64,000 bases of DNA from positions 55,957 through 119,956 of the forward strand of contig NZ_PPQB01000012.1 of NCBI RefSeq assembly GCF_002902345.1. Reading direction: 5' to 3'. The notes under the pieces are model-generated. The model saw nothing but the letters and a program-made list of their open reading frames with translations. It was not told where the DNA came from and made no database searches. Source of the stretch: Staphylococcus arlettae. GTDB lineage: Bacteria; Bacillota; Bacilli; Staphylococcales; Staphylococcaceae. Positions 1 to 10,851 of this stretch are shown piece by piece (within the stretch, counting starts at the first letter, position 1; the number at the start of each line of letters is the position of its first letter). The position numbers and the translations under genes were made by a program.

Positions 1-565
1 TAATATGATAAGGCGCTTTACGCTTTAGACCATTCGTACCATATGTATAACTCAGCATAGCAACTTTAATACCTTTAACTTTTTTAATTGGAATATTATT
101 ACGATCTTCGGACGACTTAAATGTACCAGTGTACATTGTACGATGACGCTTCCATAAATCAATTTGATGTTCCAATCCAGCTACTCCTTGATCTAAAGCA
201 TGATTATTAGCCCCATTAATAAGATTAAAACCACTTGCTACTACATTTTGTGCTAACTGGCTTGGTGTATTAAAACGTTTAAAACCTGAAAATGCTTTAT
301 CATCTCCACCCATAGGAGATTCTTGATTAATATACGCTATATCTGCTGATTGAATATACTGTTCTACTGGTTTATACATTTCACTAAAATCAAACGTACC
401 ATCTTGTTGACTCGCATCATTATAAACTACAGGATGGATTAAGTTGTCACCTACTGCCACAACAGAGGTATGTTTGTCCAAATATTTCAGTTCATTTAAC
501 GTTGTATAACCAACACACAAAAATAAAATAATCACTAAACTGAACGTTAGTCTATATTTCTTCAT
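1..565 (-). CDS. CapA-family protein, 5' part only (runs off the left edge)
   Basis: An open frame of 188 codons starts with ATG at 565 and continues past base 1, so the C-terminal half is missing. The N-terminus (MKKYRLTFSLVIILFLCVGY) is a hydrophobic signal or membrane anchor. It is followed by motifs typical of the CapA/PGA_cap metallophosphatase fold: AVGDNLIHP (metal ligands), NQESPMGG and GANNHALDQG. Family members are linked to poly-gamma-glutamate capsule synthesis or are uncharacterised exported phosphoesterases. The AGGGGAT ribosome site lies just upstream. A terminator separates the gene from panD, so it is probably its own unit. No capB/capC neighbour is visible, so a capsule role is not shown. 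Confidence 0.8.
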   Translation of the reverse strand, partial: MKKYRLTFSLVIILFLCVGYTTLNELKYLDKHTSVVAVGDNLIHPVVYNDASQQDGTFDFSEMYKPVEQYIQSADIAYINQESPMGGDDKAFSGFKRFNTPSQLAQNVVASGFNLINGANNHALDQGVAGLEHQIDLWKRHRTMYTGTFKSSEDRNNIPIKKVKGIKVAMLSYTYGTNGLKRKAPYHI

Positions 566-608
566 TTTATTATCCCCTTATATATGTGTGATTATAATAA
601 TGAATTAA

Positions 609-655
609 AAAAAGTAATCATAAAAACATAAGTTTGTTTAATATGATTACTTTTA
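609..655 (-). terminator. Intrinsic terminator of the panBCD operon
   Basis: The inverted repeat AAAAGTAATCAT / ATGATTACTTTT (arms about 609-621 and 643-655) lies directly after the panD stop. It has a T-run on the minus strand. Confidence 0.8.
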
Positions 656-660
656 TTATA

Positions 661-1046
661 TTATTCTAGAATCGTTTGACTCTCTTTTTCATGCAACATT
701 TGAGTTATTTGATTATATTCATTCATCACAGCTACTTTAGGAACATGTGACTGGAGTTCTTCTTCATTCAGAGCAACATAGGTCATAATAATTACAATAT
801 CATCCACTTCAACCAAACGTGACGCAGCACCATTCAAACAAATCTTGCCACTACCTCGTTCACCTTCAATAACATACGTTTCAAAACGCGCACCGTTATT
901 ATTATTTACAATCGCTACTTTTTCATTAGGTAAAATATCCACAGCTTCTAGTATATCTTTATCAATCGTAATGCTGCCTACATAATTCAAATTAGATTCT
1001 GTCACTCTGGCTCTGTGAATTTTAGCATTCATCATTGTTCTAATCA

Positions 1047-1047
<1 letters not shown>
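661..1047 (-). CDS. panD: Aspartate 1-decarboxylase proenzyme
   Basis: PanD makes beta-alanine from L-aspartate for pantothenate synthesis. It is a pyruvoyl enzyme that cleaves itself. The protein has 128 residues, the usual length. The self-cleavage site Gly24-Ser25 (YVGSI) falls at the family position only if the start is the MIRTMM methionine at 1047, which supports that start. Arg54 and Tyr58 of the active site are also in register. The start codon overlaps the panC stop by one base (TAATG), indicating translational coupling. It is the last gene of panB-panC-panD and is followed by a terminator. Confidence 0.96.
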
Positions 1048-2715
<1,668 letters not shown>

Positions 2716-2786
2716 CATTTAACCCCATTTGTTATAATATTAGCAATAGTATATAAAAATCATACCCAAAAAGGAAGTAGTAAGAT

Positions 2787-3653
2787 ATGACAAAATTTGC
2801 TGTAATTGGACCAGGTGCTGTAGGTTGTACTATCGCTTATGAACTCAAAAAATCTTTTTCTACTGTAAGTTTATTAGGACGTCAACATAAGACGATCAAT
2901 TATTACCCGGGAGATAATAATGTAGCACAACCGCTAAATGTCACACCATTAACCGAAGCTAAAGGTAAGGTTGATGTTGTATTTGTTGCTGTCAAAACGT
3001 ATCAATTAGATTCTGTAATGCCTCATATACAACGGATTTGCTCCTCTAATACACTTGTAATTTTAGCGCAAAATGGTTACGTCAATACAGATAGTTTACA
3101 GCTACCGCATATCTATCAAGCAGTAGTCTATATTAGTGGCCAAAAGCAGCACGATAACGTGTTGCACTATCGAGATGAAATACTTCATATTCAAAAAGAT
3201 TCACATACACAAGCACTTGCACGACAACTTCAACATACACAACTCACTTTAGTTTTAGAAGACGATATCACTACTAAAATTTGGTATAAATTGCTTGTTA
3301 ATTTGGGTATTAATACAGTTACTGCGTTAACACAAACACCTGCCAAAGTATTACAAACTGAAGAGGCTAAACAATTATGTCGTGACTTATTACTTGAAGG
3401 TGTACAAGTTGCTAAAGCTGAAGGCATTCAGTTACCTCAAACTATTGTTGATGACATCTTTTCTATTTATAATGGTTATCCTGATGAAATGGGTACAAGT
3501 ATGTATTATGACTATTTACACTCACGTCCTATAGAAGTAGAAGCCATACAGGGTTTTATCTTTCATAAGGGAATTAAACACAATTTAGCAATACCTACAA
3601 TTCGTACAACTTATAAATTACTTCATGCCTATCAACAACATGTAAAGTTATAA
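2787..3653 (+). CDS. panE: 2-dehydropantoate 2-reductase
   Basis: PanE reduces ketopantoate to pantoate with NADPH, supplying the substrate of PanC. The protein has 288 residues. The nucleotide-binding motif GPGAVG is at 8-13 and the catalytic-lysine region TKIWYKLLVNLGINT lies near residue 165. The start has AAGGAAG upstream. It is divergent from panB. The family also contains related KPA reductases, but the pan context makes the assignment firm. A bidirectional terminator follows. Confidence 0.92.
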   Translation: MTKFAVIGPGAVGCTIAYELKKSFSTVSLLGRQHKTINYYPGDNNVAQPLNVTPLTEAKGKVDVVFVAVKTYQLDSVMPHIQRICSSNTLVILAQNGYVNTDSLQLPHIYQAVVYISGQKQHDNVLHYRDEILHIQKDSHTQALARQLQHTQLTLVLEDDITTKIWYKLLVNLGINTVTALTQTPAKVLQTEEAKQLCRDLLLEGVQVAKAEGIQLPQTIVDDIFSIYNGYPDEMGTSMYYDYLHSRPIEVEAIQGFIFHKGIKHNLAIPTIRTTYKLLHAYQQHVKL

Positions 3654-3706
3654 AGCATAAAACTATTTAAATTAACATTTTACATCGTCACTTACTATAG
3701 ATATAC

Positions 3707-3746
3707 AAAAAGAACTTGGAACATTAAACACGTTCCAAGTTCTTTT
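3707..3746. terminator. Bidirectional terminator between panE and betA
   Basis: The perfect inverted repeat AAAAGAACTTGGAAC / GTTCCAAGTTCTTTT with a 9-base loop has T-runs on both strands. It serves the convergent panE (+) and betA (-). Confidence 0.9.
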
Positions 3747-3777
3747 ACTCTACAATTATTTTACAGCTTTGACGCTA

Positions 3778-5463
3778 TTATTTAATTGTTCCAGCATCTT
3801 TGTCACTAACACCGTGTTGATAGTAGTCAACATACTCAGGTGCTAATAATTCTTTACCACGAATTATGTCTGCTGCTTTTTCTGCCATCATTAATACTGG
3901 TGCATGGATATTACCATTTGTTGTACGTGGCATTGCTGAAGCATCCACAACACGTAAGTTTTCCATACCATGTACTTTCATTGTCTCTGGATCAACTACT
4001 GACATTGGATCTGATGCCGGACCCATCTTCGCACTACATGAAGGGTGTAATGCTGTTTCGCCATCACGTTTAACCCAGTCAATAATTTCTTCTGGTGTTT
4101 GTACTTCTGGCCCAGGTGAAATTTCTCCACCATTATACTGATCCATAGCTGATTGATTTAAAATATTACGCGCAACTTGAATTGCTTCTACCCATTCACG
4201 CTTATCTTCTTCTGTTGATAGATAATTAAAGATAAATTCTGGTTTTTCAAATGGGTCTTTGGACTTAATTTTTAAATGTCCACGTGAGTTAGAGTACATT
4301 GGTCCTACGTGCACTTGATACCCATGTGCAACTGGTGCTTTTTGACCATCATATCTTACAGCTATCGGCAAGAAGTGGAACATTAAGTTTGGATAATCTA
4401 CGTCTTCATTTGAACGAACAAAACCCCCACCTTCAAAGTGGTTAGATGCTGCCGCACCCTTACGTGCAAATAGCCATTGCATACCAATCCAAGGCATTTT
4501 AAGTTTATTTAAACTAGGTTGTAATGAAATAGGTTCTTTACTCTTATGTTGTACGTAAACTTCTAAATGGTCTTCAAAGTTTTCACCCACACCAGGTAAA
4601 TCAATACGTGGCTCGATATCCATAGATTTTAAGAACTCTGCATCACCAATTCCAGATAATTGTAATAATTGTGGTGTATTGATGGCACCACCTGATAAAA
4701 TAACTTCTTTCGCATTTATCGTTTGTTCTTTACCATTACGTTTAAATGTAACGCCAGAAACTTTATTATTACTTTCAAAGTTGATTTTCGTAACAAATGC
4801 ACGTGTTACAACATCTAAGTTTTTACGACGCATTGCAGGGTGTAAGTATGCTCTTGAAGCTGACACACGACGACCATTACTTACATTACTGTCGAAAGGT
4901 CCAAAACCTTCTTGACGATAACCATTGACATCTGGTGTCTTATTATAGCCTGCTTCTACACCAGCTTCAAAAAATGATTGGAACAATGGATTGTCTGCTG
5001 GTCCACGTCTTAATTTAATCGGCCCATGATGACCACGATGCTTATCGTCTTTTGACGCACCAAATGTATTTTCTAATCGTTTAAAATATGGTAAAACATG
5101 TGCAAAGTCCCAGCCTTCCATACCTTCTGGTTCTGCCCATTTTTCATAATCAAGTGGATTCCCACGTTGATAAATCATACCATTTATAGAACTTGAACCG
5201 CCTAGCACTTTACCTCGGGCGTGTCCTACTTTACGTCCATCCATAAATGGCTCTGCATTAGTTTCGTAAATCCAGTCATATAGTTTATTACCTGCTGGAT
5301 ACATTAACGCTGCTGGCATTTGAATTAATAAATCCCAAAAATAGTCACTACGTCCTGCTTCTAACACTAATACGTTTTTCGATTTATCTTCACTTAAACG
5401 TGCGCCTAGTACTGAACCAGCACTACCGCCACCAATAATTATATAATCATAAGATTGTTTCAT
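3778..5463 (-). CDS. betA: Choline dehydrogenase (GMC oxidoreductase)
   Basis: BetA (CudB in staphylococcal naming) oxidises choline to betaine aldehyde, the first step to the osmoprotectant glycine betaine. It is a 561-residue FAD enzyme of the glucose-methanol-choline family. The N-terminal FAD motif GGGSAGS is at 11-17, the GMC signature [15 protein letters not shown] follows, and the C-terminal active-site histidines lie in [11 protein letters not shown] and [14 protein letters not shown] precedes the ATG. It is 38 bases downstream of betB and likely co-transcribed from the promoter at 7047-7076. Confidence 0.93.
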   Translation of the reverse strand: MKQSYDYIIIGGGSAGSVLGARLSEDKSKNVLVLEAGRSDYFWDLLIQMPAALMYPAGNKLYDWIYETNAEPFMDGRKVGHARGKVLGGSSSINGMIYQRGNPLDYEKWAEPEGMEGWDFAHVLPYFKRLENTFGASKDDKHRGHHGPIKLRRGPADNPLFQSFFEAGVEAGYNKTPDVNGYRQEGFGPFDSNVSNGRRVSASRAYLHPAMRRKNLDVVTRAFVTKINFESNNKVSGVTFKRNGKEQTINAKEVILSGGAINTPQLLQLSGIGDAEFLKSMDIEPRIDLPGVGENFEDHLEVYVQHKSKEPISLQPSLNKLKMPWIGMQWLFARKGAAASNHFEGGGFVRSNEDVDYPNLMFHFLPIAVRYDGQKAPVAHGYQVHVGPMYSNSRGHLKIKSKDPFEKPEFIFNYLSTEEDKREWVEAIQVARNILNQSAMDQYNGGEISPGPEVQTPEEIIDWVKRDGETALHPSCSAKMGPASDPMSVVDPETMKVHGMENLRVVDASAMPRTTNGNIHAPVLMMAEKAADIIRGKELLAPEYVDYYQHGVSDKDAGTIK

Positions 5464-5501
5464 GTGTGTAAAAACCTCCTAAGTTTGTCTTGATTGTGCG
5501 C

Positions 5502-6992
5502 TTATTTACCAAACCAATTCACTGCTTCTGGATTAGTATTACGCAATATATGTTTTTCTTCTTGGTATTCTGCTAGACCTGCTTTCCCTAATTCTCTACC
5601 AATACCTGATTGTTTATAGCCGCCCCAAGGTGCTTGTGCAAAATATGGATGGAAATCATTAATCCATACCGTACCCATTTTCAACTTACTCGCAACGCGT
5701 TCTGCTTTGCCAACATCATTCGTAAAGACGCCACCAGCTAAGCCATAAATCGAATCATTCGCTAATTGGATTGCTTCTGCTTCTGTATCAAAACCTTCGA
5801 TTGTCACTACTGGGCCAAAGACTTCTTCTTGCACGATTCGCATTGATGTATCACAGTTCGTGATTACAGTTGGTTCAAAGAAGAAACCATCTTGTAAGTC
5901 TTCACGCTCTGGACGTTTACCACCAATCGCAATTGTTGCGTTCTCATCTTTAGCAATTTCCATGTAGTTTTCAATTTTCGTTCTATGTTCTGCAGAAATG
6001 ACTGGTCCCATTTCTGTTGTTTCATCAAAGCCATTACCTAATTTGATATTTTTTACACGTTCGATTAGTGCTGCTTCAAATTTATCTTTAATATCGTTAT
6101 GCACAATAATTCTAGAACCTGCGGAACATACTTGTCCTGCGTGGAAATAACCACCATTTAAAGCTTGATCCACTGCTAAATCAAAATCAGCATCGTCAAA
6201 GATGACGTTAGGGTTTTTACCACCTAATTCTAGGGCGATATTTGTCACATGGTCCGCTGCTTGCTTCATAATGTGTTTACCAGTTTGAATTCCACCTGTG
6301 AAAGAAACTAAGTCTACTTCTGGATGAGAAGATAACGGTTCTCCTACTTCAGATCCTTTACCTAAGACTAAGTTGATAACCCCTTTAGGGAAACCTATTT
6401 CTTCCATTAATTCGAATACTCGAATCGTTGTTAAAGGCGTAATTTCACTTGGCTTCATAACTAAGGAACAACCAGCTACTAATGCTGGTGCAATTTTCCA
6501 TGAAGCTTGTAATAAAGGATAATTCCATGGTGTAATTTGTGTCACCACTCCTACAGGCTCTTTTACAACTTTACTTGTTGAGTTTGGAATTGGTGAATCG
6601 ATTAATTCACCTCCGTCTTTATCGCCTAAACCTGCAAAATACATAAAGACATTATGGATATCGTCCATATCAGCATATGATTCTTCCAAAGTCTTACCAG
6701 TATCTAATGTTTCTAGTCTTGCTAATTCTTCTTTATTCGCTTTGATTGCATCTGCAATTGCTCTTACTTTCTGTGCTCTGACTTCACTTGTTTCTTGAGT
6801 CCATTCACCTAATTCAACCGATTCTCTCGCTGCCAAAATTGCGCGTTCAGCATCTTCGGCTGTGCCTTCTGCAACTTCTATAATTGTTTCTTGATTATAT
6901 GGATTGATAATTTTACGTGTTTCATTATTTGCACTATCTACCCACTCACCATCAATATATTGACGACGAGATAAATTGTTTACAAGTTCCAT
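5502..6992 (-). CDS. betB: Betaine-aldehyde dehydrogenase
   Basis: BetB (CudA/GbsA) oxidises betaine aldehyde to glycine betaine with NAD(P). It has 496 residues from the ATG at 6992, chosen because GGAGGT is 6 bases upstream; a TTG three bases earlier is less likely. Aldehyde dehydrogenase landmarks are ITPWNYP at 153-159, the general base Glu255 in LELGGK and the nucleophile Cys289 in GQVCSAG. It is first in the betB-betA unit and is preceded by a TTGACA promoter and the shared cud inverted repeat. It is divergent from cudC. Confidence 0.94.
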   Translation of the reverse strand: MELVNNLSRRQYIDGEWVDSANNETRKIINPYNQETIIEVAEGTAEDAERAILAARESVELGEWTQETSEVRAQKVRAIADAIKANKEELARLETLDTGKTLEESYADMDDIHNVFMYFAGLGDKDGGELIDSPIPNSTSKVVKEPVGVVTQITPWNYPLLQASWKIAPALVAGCSLVMKPSEITPLTTIRVFELMEEIGFPKGVINLVLGKGSEVGEPLSSHPEVDLVSFTGGIQTGKHIMKQAADHVTNIALELGGKNPNVIFDDADFDLAVDQALNGGYFHAGQVCSAGSRIIVHNDIKDKFEAALIERVKNIKLGNGFDETTEMGPVISAEHRTKIENYMEIAKDENATIAIGGKRPEREDLQDGFFFEPTVITNCDTSMRIVQEEVFGPVVTIEGFDTEAEAIQLANDSIYGLAGGVFTNDVGKAERVASKLKMGTVWINDFHPYFAQAPWGGYKQSGIGRELGKAGLAEYQEEKHILRNTNPEAVNWFGK

Positions 6993-7012
6993 CAAAATAC
7001 CTCCGTTAACTT

Positions 7013-7034
7013 TGTTAAATTTTTATTTAACGAA
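7013..7034. promoter_or_regulatory. Putative CudC operator in the betB leader
   Basis: The inverted repeat TGTTAAAT-TTTT-ATTTAACGAA lies between the betB -10 box and its start codon. A copy identical at 21 of 22 bases lies upstream of cudT (9868-9889). Sharing by two choline units, with the regulator cudC next door, suggests it is the CudC/GbsR binding site. This is inference. Confidence 0.65.
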
Positions 7035-7046
7035 TTTTACAAACTT

Positions 7047-7076
7047 ATGTTAGCATAGTAATTGAAAGTGTGTCAA
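7047..7076 (-). promoter_or_regulatory. Sigma-A type promoter of betB-betA
   Basis: On the minus strand there is TTGACA (7071-7076), an 18-base spacer, then TAACAT (7047-7052). It is placed about 55 bases before the betB start, with the cud operator just downstream of it. Confidence 0.6.
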
Positions 7077-7197
7077 ACGCATTTAATTATTAAAATCGAC
7101 GCTATACATCAAAATATCATGTAGTATTATGGTAATATTGGTATCAACGCGTCTTATTTTATTAATAATATTATGAATGGATTTGGAGGTGCACCTT

Positions 7198-7755
7198 ATG
7201 GTGAATAAAGAACAACCTGAAGTGTTAGTAGACCAAGCTAAAGATATTGTTATCAATGCAATCGGTGCAACTATGGACTTGTATGGTATTAATCGGAGCG
7301 TCGGAAATTTGTATGGCACGATGTTATTTGAAGAAAGCATGACTTTAGACGAAATGCGTCAACAACTTCAAATGAGTAAACCTAGTATGAGTGCCGGTGT
7401 CAAACGTTTACAAGAATACGATATCGTGAAACAAAAATTCACGCGTGGTAGTAGAAAACAACACTTTATTGCAGAAAAAAACTTTTTCAATTTCTTCAGT
7501 AACTTCTTCCCTCATAAATGGAATCGAGAAATTGAAATTAATCGTGATGGTGTTTATGAAGCTGTTGCACTTTTAGATAAGCTCATCAATGATGAACAGG
7601 TAGACGCAACTACTAAAACCGAAGCTGAAACAATAAAGCAACAACTTATCGATACGTTGCCTTACTATGAATGGTTAGCAAATTTAAGTGACGCAATTGA
7701 ATCAGGTGAAATTTTTGAATATTTCCCAATTCCAGAGCAAAAAGAAATTAAGTAA
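7198..7755 (+). CDS. cudC: GbsR/MarR-type choline-responsive repressor
   Basis: This 185-residue protein is a GbsR-family regulator, related to MarR. The winged-helix segment is about 45-90 (MTLDEMRQQLQMSKPSMSAGVKRLQEYDIV), followed by an aromatic-rich stretch (FFNFFSNFFPHKW). In Bacillus, GbsR senses choline and represses gbsAB and a choline importer. The start at 7198 is chosen over an upstream ATG at 7177 because GGAGGTG is 6 bases before it. It is divergent from betB and is followed by a strong terminator. It probably acts on the inverted repeats at 7013 and 9868. Confidence 0.88.
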   Translation: MVNKEQPEVLVDQAKDIVINAIGATMDLYGINRSVGNLYGTMLFEESMTLDEMRQQLQMSKPSMSAGVKRLQEYDIVKQKFTRGSRKQHFIAEKNFFNFFSNFFPHKWNREIEINRDGVYEAVALLDKLINDEQVDATTKTEAETIKQQLIDTLPYYEWLANLSDAIESGEIFEYFPIPEQKEIK

Positions 7756-7762
7756 CGTAGAC

Positions 7763-7798
7763 AAGAGACTAGGACAATATTGATTGTCCTAGTCTTTT
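7763..7798 (+). terminator. Intrinsic terminator after cudC
   Basis: Stem AAGAGACTAGGACAA / TTGTCCTAGTCTTTT with a 6-base loop, ending in T residues on the plus strand. Confidence 0.9.
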
Positions 7799-7868
7799 GT
7801 TATATTGGCAGTAGCTGACTGCATTGCAAATGCGCTTCAAACCAAGCTTTTTTCAATACTAGTCATCA

Positions 7869-7959
7869 TTGCCGGGGGCCGACTTCTGTGGGAACAGCAC
7901 ACGCCGAAGACTACAGGCTGAGGCAGTGACCGCAGAAAGTGCACAAAAAAAACTGCCGA
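7869..7959 (+). repeat. Structured repeat family, diverged copy A
   Basis: A diverged copy of the GC-rich repeat found at 14133-14604 and 39711-40015. It shares the landmarks GAAGACTACAGGCTGAGGC, CCGCAGAAAG and the ending ACTGCCGACAA. It sits in the intergenic space between the convergent cudC and cudT. Confidence 0.8.
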
Positions 7960-7983
7960 CAAGGTCAGTGACATTGTCGACAG
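7945..7983 (-). terminator. Terminator of cudT, formed from the repeat's end
   Basis: CTGCCGACAA (7953-7962) pairs with TTGTCGACAG (7974-7983), with one G-T pair. On the minus strand it is followed by eight T residues (7945-7952). It lies just beyond the cudT stop. Confidence 0.7.
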
Positions 7984-8020
7984 CTTAGCGCTATAACTAA
8001 TACTTTTGCGCTTCTGTTAT

Positions 8021-9673
8021 TTATAAGTTATCATCTTGCTTTTTCTCACCAATTTGCGTAATGCGCAATGAACGACGTTCTATCTCTTTATATTTATCAG
8101 CACGACGTTGTAATTTCAATCGATCTTTATTTAACGTTTGAATAAACGAGTACATCATCATCACAAATATGACTAGCAGTGGCACACTGGAAACTACGGT
8201 GGCCGTTTTAAGTACGGTCATCGCTTCCTCACCACCTACTAACATTAATGAAAATGGTAGTAAACATAATGCAAAAGCCCAAAATAGACGATTGGCTTTG
8301 ATTGGCTCTCCAATAACCATATTTTGTGATGCAGCAGCTAAGATATATGCTCCTGAATCAAATGTCGTTGCTAAGAATAAAATAGCTGAGATACAGAATA
8401 ATACAATGACAACCTTACCTAACGGCAAATGATCTAAAATTGAAATTATGGTTGCTTCTGGTCCCATCGAATTGATATGACTTACAACATCAAAAGTACC
8501 TGAAACTTGTAAATATACTGCATAGTTTCCAAAGATACCAAAGAACAACATACAACCGAATGTGCCATATATTATCGTTCCTAAAACAACTTCTTTCAGT
8601 GTACGGCCACGTGAGATACGAGCAATAAATAAGCCGATAAATGGCGCATAAACGAACCACCAACCCCAATAGAATACTGTCCATGACTCAGGGAATTTCG
8701 TATCTTTATTACCAGGTATACTCGCTTCTGGTTCTAACCAAGTCGCCATTTGGAAAAAGTTTTTAAACATATTACCGGCACTTGTCACTGTATTTTCTAA
8801 AATATACAATGTTGGCCCGACAATGAGTACAAATGCTAGTAAAACAAATGCTAATATCACATTGGCATCGCTGAGAACTTTAATACCTTTTTTCAAACCC
8901 GAGTATGAACTATAAGCAAAAATAGCAGTAACACCTAATAAAACTATACTTTTGGTAATCATACTATTACCGTCAACGCCAAAAAGATTTTCCAAACCGG
9001 CTGAAACCATTGGCACACCTAATGCTAATGACGTCGCCGTTCCACCAACTAAACCAAGTATAAATAATACGTCAATAATTTTAGCAATAAATCCATCCGT
9101 GTGACCTTTTAAAATTGGTCTCATCGTTTGACTAATTTTATAAACTGGCTTGTTTTTCACAAAAATCAAATAACCAATAGCTAATGCTGGCAATACAAAT
9201 GATGCCCATGCAATTGGTCCCCAATGGAACATGCCATACATTGTGGCATATTCTAAAGCTTCCGCTGACTTACCTTTTGCCCCATGCGGTGGAACTTGGA
9301 AATAATAAACCCATTCTATTAATCCCCAATATAAAATATCAGAAGCGATTCCAGCACAAAACAACATTGCTGCCCAACTAAATGTATTAAACTCAGGTCG
9401 GTCATTCGCACGACCTAACGTGACATTTCCATACTTACCAAATGCAATGTACAGTACAAAAATTAATACTGCCAAACCGATAACTATGTATGCGACACCT
9501 AAATTGGTAGTCACTATATCATTTAATTGAGTAATAAAAACTTCGCTTGCTTTTGGAAAAACCATCATAGGAATAACACAAATTAATAAAATAGCAAAAG
9601 CACCTATGAAGGTTGTCCAATCCATAACCTTACTTCTACGTTCTTTTTCTTTATCCAAAAATGGGTCCCCCAA
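8021..9673 (-). CDS. cudT: BCCT-family choline/betaine transporter
   Basis: A polytopic membrane protein of up to 550 residues with about 12 hydrophobic segments. It carries the BCCT signature around WTVFYWGWWFVYAPFIGLFIARISRGRT. Given the betA, betB and cudC neighbours, choline is the likely substrate; glycine betaine is also possible for the family. The start is uncertain. The first candidate is TTG at 9673 directly after an in-frame stop; another TTG at codon 6 has GGGGGA upstream, and ATG is codon 17. The cud inverted repeat lies about 200 bases upstream. In S. xylosus the cud genes are one cluster in order cudT-cudC-cudA-cudB; here cudT is convergent with cudC. Confidence 0.9.
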   Translation of the reverse strand: MGDPFLDKEKERRSKVMDWTTFIGAFAILLICVIPMMVFPKASEVFITQLNDIVTTNLGVAYIVIGLAVLIFVLYIAFGKYGNVTLGRANDRPEFNTFSWAAMLFCAGIASDILYWGLIEWVYYFQVPPHGAKGKSAEALEYATMYGMFHWGPIAWASFVLPALAIGYLIFVKNKPVYKISQTMRPILKGHTDGFIAKIIDVLFILGLVGGTATSLALGVPMVSAGLENLFGVDGNSMITKSIVLLGVTAIFAYSSYSGLKKGIKVLSDANVILAFVLLAFVLIVGPTLYILENTVTSAGNMFKNFFQMATWLEPEASIPGNKDTKFPESWTVFYWGWWFVYAPFIGLFIARISRGRTLKEVVLGTIIYGTFGCMLFFGIFGNYAVYLQVSGTFDVVSHINSMGPEATIISILDHLPLGKVVIVLFCISAILFLATTFDSGAYILAAASQNMVIGEPIKANRLFWAFALCLLPFSLMLVGGEEAMTVLKTATVVSSVPLLVIFVMMMYSFIQTLNKDRLKLQRRADKYKEIERRSLRITQIGEKKQDDNL

Positions 9674-10189
9674 TCAAATTGATTTTCATATTCCAAACAT
9701 TTCATTACGCTAGCGCGAAAACAAATGCATAAGATTTAATTCACAAACATGAGGTTAACTAAAAATATATAATAATGCAAATTGCATACAGTTTTCAGAA
9801 TCTTTCACGATGAATAAATATATATATTACATATTTTTCTTTCTCATAAAAATCGCCACAATCATAGTGTTAAATTTTAATTTAACGAAATGAACAAATC
9901 TTACAACGGTGCAATGATGAATTTTTATTCGTTTTTATAGCATAAATATCCATTTAAAAAAATTAAAATACACGCTATTTTTTGCATGCACTGCCTAAAC
10001 TCAATTTGACATATCATCTTCATTTTCTTGCTAATTTTATTTCTTCTGCAAAACATCATATGTCCATATTTATCGATGTATTTTATTATTCTCGGAAAGT
10101 AAATATTTCGTATTTTGCGTGGTAACATTATTTCTTACTCATAAAAATTAATAAATTCCATGATTTTTATTTCAATAAGCGAATAGTTA
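9674..10189. other. AT-rich intergenic region between cudT and the DUF805 gene
   Basis: About 590 bases separate the two divergent start codons. They hold the cudT leader, the cud-type inverted repeat (9868-9889) and the promoter of the downstream gene. The only sizable frame (9925-10128, minus) has weak ribosome-site support and no recognisable protein. Confidence 0.6.
9868..9889. promoter_or_regulatory. Putative CudC operator upstream of cudT
   Basis: TGTTAAAT-TTTA-ATTTAACGAA differs by one base from the site in front of betB (7013-7034). It lies about 195 bases before the cudT start. Likely a second CudC/GbsR site (inference). Confidence 0.6.
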
Positions 10190-10218
10190 TTGTCAAGGAC
10201 ACACGTTTTAAGTAGTAT
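10190..10218 (+). promoter_or_regulatory. Promoter of the DUF805 gene
   Basis: TTGTCA (10190-10195), 17 bases, TAGTAT (10213-10218), about 45 bases before the start codon. Confidence 0.55.
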
Positions 10219-10261
10219 TGGTATTATAAAAATTGTTTTATCTATGAAACGAGGGAATGTT

Positions 10262-10723
10262 ATGTGGACTTTTTATGCTGAATATTGGCGCAATGCTTTA
10301 AACTTTAAGGGGCGTTCTAGACGTAAAGCACTGTGGTATCCAATATTATTAAATCATGTTATTTTTACAGCTGTGATTAATATTTTTTGTGCTACTGTTT
10401 TAAGTTTTTCTGAACAAAGTATTTCAATAGTAAACACACTACTCGCTTTAATCTTTTTTGTTCCTGATTATGCTGTATCAACACGTAGATTACATGATTC
10501 TGGAAGAACAATGTTATTACCAACATTATTCGGTATTACAATACTGTATACGCAGTTACTGAGCTATATTGCACCAACAGGGACGTTTGCAATCATCATC
10601 ACTTTCCCTATTAGTATTTTTTCCTTAGTCGTATCAATTTTGATATTGATTTTTTCTTTACTACCAGGAGATAAGCAGGTAAATGATTACGGTTCAAATC
10701 CACGCGTACATCATATTTTTTAA
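10262..10723 (+). CDS. DUF805 family membrane protein
   Basis: A 153-residue membrane protein starting MWTFYAEYWRNALNFKGRSR. The start at 10262 has GAGGGA six bases upstream; a longer frame from 10190 overlaps the promoter and is unlikely. The N-terminal aromatic/basic segment (YWRNALNFKGRSRRKALWYP), the RRLHDSG motif in the middle and the ending PGDKQVNDYGSNPR are hallmarks of DUF805. It has about four transmembrane helices. The function of the family is unknown. It stands alone between cudT and a bidirectional terminator. Confidence 0.85.
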   Translation: MWTFYAEYWRNALNFKGRSRRKALWYPILLNHVIFTAVINIFCATVLSFSEQSISIVNTLLALIFFVPDYAVSTRRLHDSGRTMLLPTLFGITILYTQLLSYIAPTGTFAIIITFPISIFSLVVSILILIFSLLPGDKQVNDYGSNPRVHHIF

Positions 10724-10797
10724 GTGTTTTTAAACTCTAACTTTATTATGTTACATTGTTGAACATTCAGTTTATGATTTATGATTACCGTCAATAC

Positions 10798-10839
10798 AAA
10801 CAAAAAGCTGGAACATGACATATGTTCCAGCTTTTTGTT
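10798..10839. terminator. Bidirectional terminator
   Basis: A perfect stem of about 18 bp (AACAAAAAGCTGGAACAT and its complement) with a 6-base loop lies between the convergent DUF805 gene and the Gfo/Idh gene. Confidence 0.92.
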
Positions 10840-10851
10840 TGTATTAATAAA

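Noticed and set aside
7083..7340. 85-codon minus-strand frame antisense to cudC
   Set aside because: Shadow of the cudC coding region; cudC has a strong ribosome site and a clear family.
9925..10128. 67-codon minus-strand frame in the cudT upstream gap
   Set aside because: Basic, low-complexity AT-rich product, poor ribosome site, no family features; likely chance.
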